Part shown: positions 5,860 to 10,252 of the stretch, one piece after another
How positions within the stretch are numbered: position 1 is the first letter of the stretch
Layout: each line of letters opens with the position of its first letter
NCBI GenBank assembly: GCA_937871685.1
Contig: CALMOL010000076.1
Coordinates: 1 to 10,252 of the forward strand
Reading direction: 5' to 3'
From: an uncultured Verrucomicrobiota bacterium
GTDB taxonomy: Bacteria > Verrucomicrobiota > Verrucomicrobiia > Chthoniobacterales > SZAS-18
Length of the DNA stretch: 10,252 nucleotides
Position numbers and translations under genes: made by a program
The notes under the pieces: generated by a model
What the model was told of the DNA's origin: nothing
The model's input: the letters and a program-made list of their open reading frames with translations, nothing else
Databases searched by the model: none

Positions 5860-7710
5860 TCAGGCAATCCGCGCGCCCTGGTCCTCCGGCAGATTCATCA
5901 ATTCGCAAAACAAGCCCGGCTCGCTGGCCAATTCCTCCCAGCCGCCATCCTGCACGATGCGCCCGCCATCGAGCACGAGAATGCGGTCACACGCGCGGAT
6001 CGTCGCCGGGCGGTGCGCGATGAAGACGGCGGTCTTTCCTGCCAGCTCGCGGCGCAGCACTTCCTGCACGAGGCGCTCCGAGAGCGGATCGAGCGCGCTC
6101 GTGGCCTCGTCGAAGAGAAACAGGCCCGGCTCGGGCAGCAGCGCCCGGGCGATCGCCAGGCGCTGGCGCTGGCCGCCGGAAAGGCGCGAGCCGCCCTCGC
6201 CGATCATGGTGTCGAGCCCATGCGGCAACCGCACGACAAACTCCCACGCGTTCGCGCGCCGGCAGGCGTCTTCCAGTTGGCGATCGTCGGCTTCCGGCCG
6301 CACGAGGCGGAGGTTCTCGCGCACGGTGGCGCGAAAGAAATAAGGCTCCTGCGGCACCACGCCGAAACGCCGGCGCACGTCCGCGGTGGCGCACTCGCGC
6401 AGGTCGCGCCCGCCCAGGCGCACCACCCCGGTCTCGGGGTCATGGAGGCGCAGCAGGAGGCGGAGGAGCGTGCTTTTCCCCGCGCCGGAGCGCCCCACGA
6501 GCGCCACGCGCTGGCCGAAGGGGATCTCCAAGTCGATCCCGTCGAGCACCGCCGGCCCGGCCGGATCGTAGCGGAACGACACGCCTTCCAGCGTCAGGGC
6601 GCCTTGGCGCGGCACGTCCCGGGGCCGCGCCGGCTCCGGCGTGGACGATTCGGTCTCGAGCAAATCGAGCAGGCGCCGCCCGCTCGCCTCCGCCCCCGCT
6701 CGCATCGCGCCGATGCCGAAGAGCAATCCGACCGGTCCCTGGAGCGCCACGTAGGCGCCGATGTAAGCAAAGAGCTGGCCCGTCGTCACGCCGCCGTGAA
6801 TCCAGCGCCACGCGCCCAGCGCGAGCACAAGGGCAAAGAAGACGCCCGTGAGCGCCTCGTGCCGCATGTGGATCCGGTGCGTGCGCAAGTCGCGCGCGCA
6901 GGTCTGGCTTCCCAGGCGTGTGGCTTCGTCCTCGAAGGATCTGGCCAGTCGCTCTTCGGCCGCGTGCTGCTTCACGTCGCGCGCGCCGCGCAGCAGGTCG
7001 GCCACGCGCCCGCTCACGCCGGCCTCGGTCGCCTGGAATTGCTCGCCCAACGCGCGCAGGCGTGCCGCGGAGCCCCGCAGGGTGAGCACGGTGGCGCCCA
7101 CCAGGGCAAGGAGCAGCGCGGCCAGCGTGCCGTCCCACGCGAGGAGCCAGACGGCCGAGAGCGCGAAGGCGGCGAGCGCGTTGGGCACGTTGACGGCGAG
7201 GTGATGGAAATAGCCGGACACCGCCGCCACCGGCGACCCGAGGACCGAGGCAAACAGCTCGCCGCTCGAGGTGCCCCCGTGAAAGCGCAGGCACAGGTGC
7301 TGGATGTGCCGGAAGCAACGCGCGCGCAGCCGCGCCACGAGTTCCTCGCGCACCACCGTGAAGACCCGGTAGGACGCATACCAGCCGAGCATCCGCAGCC
7401 CCAGCGCGGCGACGAGCCAGGCGCCGACGAGCAGCGCCAGCCGGAGATAACGCTCGCGCGGCGCAAGCCCCGGCGGGGTGAGCACCTCGTCCACGAGATA
7501 CTTCGGCACGACCGTCTGGACCGCGATGCCCACGCCGGGCAGCAGGTTAAGCAGCATGGCGAGCGCGATGCGCCACTTGCGCTCACGCGCGAGCGGGCGC
7601 ACGAGCTGCCAGACTGTGCGCGGCCGGGTGGGAACCGGCCTGGAAACGGCGGCCGGCGGCGCCTGGGCGACGACCGACGCGTCGAGGGGAAAAGGGATTT
7701 CGCGGAGCAT
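5860..7710 (-). CDS. ABC exporter, MsbA-like (fused membrane and ATPase domains)
   Basis: The 616-residue protein has the half-transporter layout: a cytosolic N-terminal tail, a membrane domain (about 47-340) with around six hydrophobic segments (for example 48-68, 88-110, 173-212, 288-304, 311-335), then an ATPase domain. ATPase motifs are complete: Walker A GRSGAGKST (406-414), Q-loop VVPQEPYFF (451-459, Q454), signature LSGGQRQRLAIARAL (510-524), Walker B LFLFDEATSALD (530-541, catalytic E535) and H-loop IAHRPAT (564-570, H566). Such homodimeric exporters flip lipid A, lipid-linked oligosaccharides or peptides, or pump drugs. The setting beside glf and glycosyltransferases favours a glycolipid substrate, which is inference. 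It is the first gene of the probable exporter-glycosyltransferase-glf operon. The start at 7710 is the first ATG and has no clear ribosome site. Confidence 0.92.
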   Translation of the reverse strand: MLREIPFPLDASVVAQAPPAAVSRPVPTRPRTVWQLVRPLARERKWRIALAMLLNLLPGVGIAVQTVVPKYLVDEVLTPPGLAPRERYLRLALLVGAWLVAALGLRMLGWYASYRVFTVVREELVARLRARCFRHIQHLCLRFHGGTSSGELFASVLGSPVAAVSGYFHHLAVNVPNALAAFALSAVWLLAWDGTLAALLLALVGATVLTLRGSAARLRALGEQFQATEAGVSGRVADLLRGARDVKQHAAEERLARSFEDEATRLGSQTCARDLRTHRIHMRHEALTGVFFALVLALGAWRWIHGGVTTGQLFAYIGAYVALQGPVGLLFGIGAMRAGAEASGRRLLDLLETESSTPEPARPRDVPRQGALTLEGVSFRYDPAGPAVLDGIDLEIPFGQRVALVGRSGAGKSTLLRLLLRLHDPETGVVRLGGRDLRECATADVRRRFGVVPQEPYFFRATVRENLRLVRPEADDRQLEDACRRANAWEFVVRLPHGLDTMIGEGGSRLSGGQRQRLAIARALLPEPGLFLFDEATSALDPLSERLVQEVLRRELAGKTAVFIAHRPATIRACDRILVLDGGRIVQDGGWEELASEPGLFCELMNLPEDQGARIA

Positions 7711-7735
7711 GCGGGGCGCGGGGAGGTGAATCGCT

Positions 7736-7757
7736 CCCGCCGGCCCGGGCCGGCGGG
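7736..7757. promoter_or_regulatory. 22-bp perfect palindrome upstream of ABC exporter
   Basis: The 11 bases CCCGCCGGCCC at 7736-7746 are followed without a gap by their exact reverse complement at 7747-7757. The dyad lies 25 bases before the exporter start codon. In DNA it could be an operator. In the mRNA it would form a very stable GC hairpin in the 5' leader close to the ribosome entry site. Background GC richness raises the chance of such a match somewhat. Confidence 0.5.
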
Positions 7758-7771
7758 GGGTGACGCTGATT

Positions 7772-7914
7772 GGTCTTTATGGAGTGCGGGAGCTTGCTCC
7801 CGCTTTCAACGCGGCAGTGCCTCGCGCCGCGACCGCGGCCCGGCACTCGGCTGCTTCGTTTTAGATCGAGGGCGCGTTGAGAGCGGGAGCAAGCTCCCGC
7901 ACTCCACAAAGACC
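7772..7914. repeat. REPIN-like element: two inverted REP-like palindromes
   Basis: Two 42-base arms, 7772-7813 and 7873-7914, are reverse complements with only two mismatches, separated by 59 bases. Each arm has its own perfect hairpin: GCGGGAGCTTGCTCCCGC at 7786-7803 and GCGGGAGCAAGCTCCCGC at 7883-7900. The spacer also pairs partly with itself (GCAGTGCC near its start, GGCACT near its end). This nested layout, two REP hairpins in opposite orientation, is that of REPINs/BIMEs, which RAYT transposases mobilise. I recall GGAGTGCGGGAGCTTGCTCC as a common intergenic repeat in Opitutus-type genomes, but cannot verify it here. The element starts 11 bases after the GH1-like stop (minus strand), so it may also end or attenuate that transcript before the exporter operon. 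Confidence 0.82.
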
Positions 7915-7925
7915 TTTCGCAAATA

Positions 7926-9071
7926 TCATCGGGCGTCCGCGAAGCGTGCCATCTGGCGCTGCATTTCCTCGGACAAGGGGGCGAAGGCATCGCGACCACC
8001 GCGGCGGTCGGGGTAGTCCCACAGGCCGTTGTGGCAGTGGCGGTGATTGGTCCAGCCGGGGTGGTTGAGAATGGGATACCAGCAGACGCCCTCGATCGCG
8101 GCGCCGGCCGCGCGCGCCGCGTAAACCTCGTCGCAGACGTGGCGCAGCCACTCGGCACGGCCGTCTCCCTCGCAGCCGGTCTCGGTCACGAGGACCGGCC
8201 GGCCGTAACGCGCCCCCACCTCGGCGAGGAGCTCGCGGAGCGGACGATGGAGCGGATGTTCACGCTCGAGGTGCGGCGGATGCTTGGCGCCGGGCTGGGA
8301 CTTCCATACGATCCACTGGTTCTTCGGGTAGTAGTTCACGCCGACCACGTCGAGGTAATCGGGCCGGCCGCCCAGCTCCGGCTTCCACCGGCCGGCAATC
8401 ATGTCCCACGCCTGGAACTGCGCGAGACGATAGGCCTCGGCGCGAGTCTGCGCGCGCTTGGAGCGCGGATCGCCCACGACGTGGATGATGGGGTCGGTAT
8501 GGAGGAAGCGCGTTTCGGGCGACACCTCGCGAGCGGCCTCGATCGCGGCGATCACGGCGCGCACGAGCTGCGCCTTGAGCTCATCGCCACGGCGTCGCTT
8601 GGCGGGGTGGAACATCGCGATCTGCCCGCCGGCCCACGCGAAGAAGGACGGCTCGTTCACCGGCGCGAGGATCGGCGCGCGCCCGGTTTCCTCACCGTGC
8701 ATCTGGACAAAGGCCGCCGCGAAGCGCGCGAAGCGCTCCACGAAGGCGGGCCGGAAGATGTCCAGGTCATCCGGCCAACCGTAGTGGCAAAGGTCCCACG
8801 CCACCGTGAGGTCGGCCTCGTGCGCCGCGCGGACCATGGGGCGTGCAGAGGAGAAGTCATATTCGCCCGGCCGCGGCTCGGCGAGGTGCCAGCGCACGCC
8901 GTCGCGCGCGCCCCCGATGCCAAAGAGGCGCAGGCGCGCGTAGTCGGCCACGGCGTGGCGGTCATGCCGCGTGGCGGCGACCATGTCCAGCCTCCGCCCC
9001 GAGGCGAGCCGGTGGGAGGAGCATTCGAAACCGCCGAGGAGAAAAGTGGGAAAGAGCGGTTCGGAAGGCAC
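7926..9071 (-). CDS. GH1-like TIM-barrel glycoside hydrolase (clan GH-A)
   Basis: The 381-residue product reads as a (beta/alpha)8 barrel retaining glycosidase. The first strand is LLGGFECSSHR (11-21), resembling the FGFEGS-type start of GH1. APVNEPS (136-142) carries the acid/base candidate E140 after the clan-typical Asn. VLVTETGCEG (293-302) carries the nucleophile candidate E297. A late-strand Trp, VCWYPIL (329-335), and VVGVNYYP (242-249) also fit. It probably cleaves a beta-glycoside such as a beta-glucoside or galactoside; the true substrate is unknown. There is no signal peptide, so it should be cytoplasmic. The start chosen is GTG at 9071 because AGGAG (complement of 9077-9081) lies 5 bases upstream and the homologous-looking sequence begins there; the frame stays open to an ATG at 9203 but that extension looks non-coding. 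At about 380 residues it is shorter than typical GH1 enzymes (~450). Confidence 0.82.
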   Translation of the reverse strand: MPSEPLFPTFLLGGFECSSHRLASGRRLDMVAATRHDRHAVADYARLRLFGIGGARDGVRWHLAEPRPGEYDFSSARPMVRAAHEADLTVAWDLCHYGWPDDLDIFRPAFVERFARFAAAFVQMHGEETGRAPILAPVNEPSFFAWAGGQIAMFHPAKRRRGDELKAQLVRAVIAAIEAAREVSPETRFLHTDPIIHVVGDPRSKRAQTRAEAYRLAQFQAWDMIAGRWKPELGGRPDYLDVVGVNYYPKNQWIVWKSQPGAKHPPHLEREHPLHRPLRELLAEVGARYGRPVLVTETGCEGDGRAEWLRHVCDEVYAARAAGAAIEGVCWYPILNHPGWTNHRHCHNGLWDYPDRRGGRDAFAPLSEEMQRQMARFADAR

Positions 9072-9262
9072 GCGAACTCCTGACTCGGCGCCCGCCGCCG
9101 GGCTGGAGGTCGGGCGGCGCCCTGATTCCCTGGCCTCCAGCCGAGAGGATGGCAGGAGGAGGAACGACCAAGCACGACTTTCTCGGCCGAGAGTGGCCGC
9201 CAACCTCCGAGAGAAACCTCGCGGCCAACTCGTTGATCCCCTGCCATCTTCTCGGCCTCGTC
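9072..9262. promoter_or_regulatory. Divergent promoter region with two dyads
   Basis: These 191 bases lie between the divergent GH1-like and WaaE-like genes and must contain both transcription starts. Two dyads are visible: GGCTGGAGG (9101-9109) against CCTCCAGCC (9134-9142), a 9-bp inverted repeat with a 24-base gap, and TCTCGGCCGAGA (9181-9192), a 12-bp perfect palindrome. Either could be a shared operator. I see no convincing -35/-10 boxes. Confidence 0.45.
9077..9081 (-). promoter_or_regulatory. Shine-Dalgarno site AGGAG for GH1-like gene
   Basis: AGGAG on the minus strand sits 5 bases before the GTG at 9069-9071. It is the only clear ribosome site among the genes of this window and it decides the start of the GH1-like gene against the upstream in-frame ATG at 9203. 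Confidence 0.65.
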
Positions 9263-10087
9263 ATGCGCCCCTCCCTCTCCATCGCGCTCGTCACGCTGAA
9301 CGAGGCCGCCAACCTGCGCCGCTGCCTCGGCAGCGTGCTGGGGCTGGCCGACGAGATCGTGGTCGTGGATTCCGGCTCGACCGATGGCACGCGTGCCATC
9401 GCCGAAGAATGCGGCGCCAAGTGGCACGAGCATGCGTGGGAAGGATTCCGCGAGCAGAAAAACCTCGCGCTCGATCGTTGCACGCACGACTGGGTGCTCT
9501 GCCTGGACGCGGACGAGGCCCTCTCGCCCGAGCTGCGCCAGGACATGGAAGAATTCCTCGCCGGCAATGGTCCGACGCTCTACGCGGGCGCGTTCTTCGC
9601 CCGGCGCACTTGGTTTCTCGGGCGCTGGATCCGGCACGGCGACTGGTATCCCGACCACTGCCTGCGCCTTTTCCGCCGCTCTGCCGGCCGCTGGGCGGGC
9701 GCAAGCGAGCACACGCACGTGCGCCTGACCGGCGGCGCGCCCGTGAAGCTGCGCGGCGACCTCTTGCACTGGTCGTTCCCGACGCTGCGGCGCTTCGTCG
9801 AGAAGATCAACGTCTATGCCGACACCTTCGCCGAGCGCGCCGCGGCCGAGAATCGGCGGTGGTCCTGGCTCGACAACACGTTTCGCCCCGCGTGGCGCTT
9901 CGCGCGCGGCTACGTGCTGCGCGGCGGGTTCCTCGACGGCTTTCCCGGCCTTTTCGTCGCGGTGGGGAACGCCTACGCCACCTTCGTGCGCTACGCGCGC
10001 CTGTATGAGCGTGAGCGCGCCGGACGACGGCGGCGCAAGGAGCCGAAAGGGGAGGGCGCGGCCGGCAGCGAGCCCCGCGAAGCCTGA
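9263..10087 (+). CDS. GT2 glycosyltransferase, WaaE/KdtX-like
   Basis: The 274-residue GT-A enzyme begins SIALVTLNEAANLRRCL (6-22), then EIVVVDSGSTDGT (31-43) for nucleotide binding, FREQKNLAL (62-70), LCLDADEALS (79-88) with the metal-binding DADE, and WFLGRWIRHGDWYPDHCLRL (117-136). The tail (~205-250, RPAWRFARGYVLRGGFLDGFPG onward) is amphipathic or membrane-touching, followed by a basic, disordered end. This pattern fits the WaaE/KdtX group, which adds a sugar to the LPS inner core; family members are usually about 250-260 residues. That group's role suggests an outer membrane with LPS, but the actual donor and acceptor are unknown. The start is the ATG at 9263, where similarity begins; the same frame is open far upstream without family-like content. 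No ribosome site is obvious. Confidence 0.87.
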   Translation: MRPSLSIALVTLNEAANLRRCLGSVLGLADEIVVVDSGSTDGTRAIAEECGAKWHEHAWEGFREQKNLALDRCTHDWVLCLDADEALSPELRQDMEEFLAGNGPTLYAGAFFARRTWFLGRWIRHGDWYPDHCLRLFRRSAGRWAGASEHTHVRLTGGAPVKLRGDLLHWSFPTLRRFVEKINVYADTFAERAAAENRRWSWLDNTFRPAWRFARGYVLRGGFLDGFPGLFVAVGNAYATFVRYARLYERERAGRRRRKEPKGEGAAGSEPREA

Positions 10088-10252
10088 TGAACCCTAGGGT
10101 TTTCCGCGTTTTTGAGGAGGAATTCCCGAAGAATTCCGTTTGACAGCGCACGCCGGTCTGGGCAAGACACGCGCGCATTCGCAGGGCGGCCGGCGCAGTC
10201 CCCCACCCCGCCGGCCCAGCGCTTGCTTCCCACTCCGTCCGCTCCCATACCC
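10088..10252. other. Non-coding right end with two palindromes
   Basis: No gene is recognisable in these 165 bases. Three bases after the WaaE-like stop region begins AACCCTAGGGTT (10090-10101), a 12-bp perfect palindrome followed by TTCCGCGTTTTTG. Next is GGAATTC (10119-10125) against GAATTCC (10131-10137), a 7-bp stem with a 5-base loop (TTCGG on the minus strand). TTGACA at 10140-10145 resembles a plus-strand -35 box, but no good -10 follows at the usual distance. The remainder is GC-rich without visible structure. Confidence 0.5.
10119..10137. terminator. Small hairpin after WaaE-like gene, possible terminator
   Basis: Stem GGAATTC/GAATTCC of 7 bp with a 5-base loop, 32 bases after the WaaE-like stop. 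Only GTTTG follows on the plus strand, and on the minus strand the loop reads TTCGG, close to a stable UUCG loop. A CGTTTTTG run lies before rather than after the stem on the plus strand. Read on the minus strand, the stem is followed by CTCCTCAAAAA, with no T-run. Weak as an intrinsic terminator. Confidence 0.3.

Noticed and set aside
4594..8016. 1140-codon open frame on the plus strand
   Set aside because: It is antisense to the glycosyltransferase and the ABC exporter, whose motifs are complete on the minus strand. High GC keeps stop codons rare in the opposite frame, and its translation has no recognisable domain.
7583..8158. Frame with LWSAGACSR text on the minus strand, and its counterpart on the plus strand
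   Set aside because: This is the translation of the REPIN-like arms, which yields the same peptide from both strands because the arms are inverted copies. It is not a gene.

Overview
The window is very GC-rich (roughly 70% by eye) and carries part of a cell-surface glycan locus. The clearest theme is galactofuranose: a UDP-galactopyranose mutase (glf, 3404-4582, minus) faces a GlfT2-like galactofuranosyltransferase (878-2794, plus). With them are a GT-B glycosyltransferase, an MsbA-type ABC exporter, a GH1-like TIM-barrel glycosidase and a WaaE/KdtX-like GT2 enzyme. The MsbA-like and WaaE-like proteins, and a REPIN-like repeat of a kind I associate with Opitutus-type Verrucomicrobiota, suggest a Gram-negative, perhaps verrucomicrobial, host. 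That assignment is inference from memory and no marker gene supports it.

Layout: 1-577 (minus) is the N-terminal part of an exported protein that looks like the start of a parallel beta-helix. Region 578-877 is a divergent spacer with two strong inverted repeats. The GlfT2-like gene follows on the plus strand. Between it and the convergent glf lies a 609-base non-coding stretch, mostly filled by about 21 short palindromes repeated every 21-22 bp (2856-3314). Three minus-strand genes, ABC exporter (5860-7710), glycosyltransferase (4579-5793) and glf, read in that order as a probable operon; the last two overlap by ATGA. Upstream of the exporter are a 22-bp perfect palindrome (7736-7757) and a REPIN-like element (7772-7914). 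The GH1-like gene (7926-9071, minus) is divergent from the WaaE-like gene (9263-10087, plus). The right end (10088-10252) is non-coding, with two more palindromes.

Working model: glf makes UDP-galactofuranose, the GlfT2-like enzyme polymerises or transfers it, the GT-B and GT2 enzymes add other sugars, and the ABC protein flips a lipid-linked product across the inner membrane. The most unusual item is the phased palindrome array between glfT2 and glf. It is not coding and not a CRISPR, its period is close to two helical turns, its dyad symmetry is partly kept by paired substitutions, and I cannot assign it to a named element.
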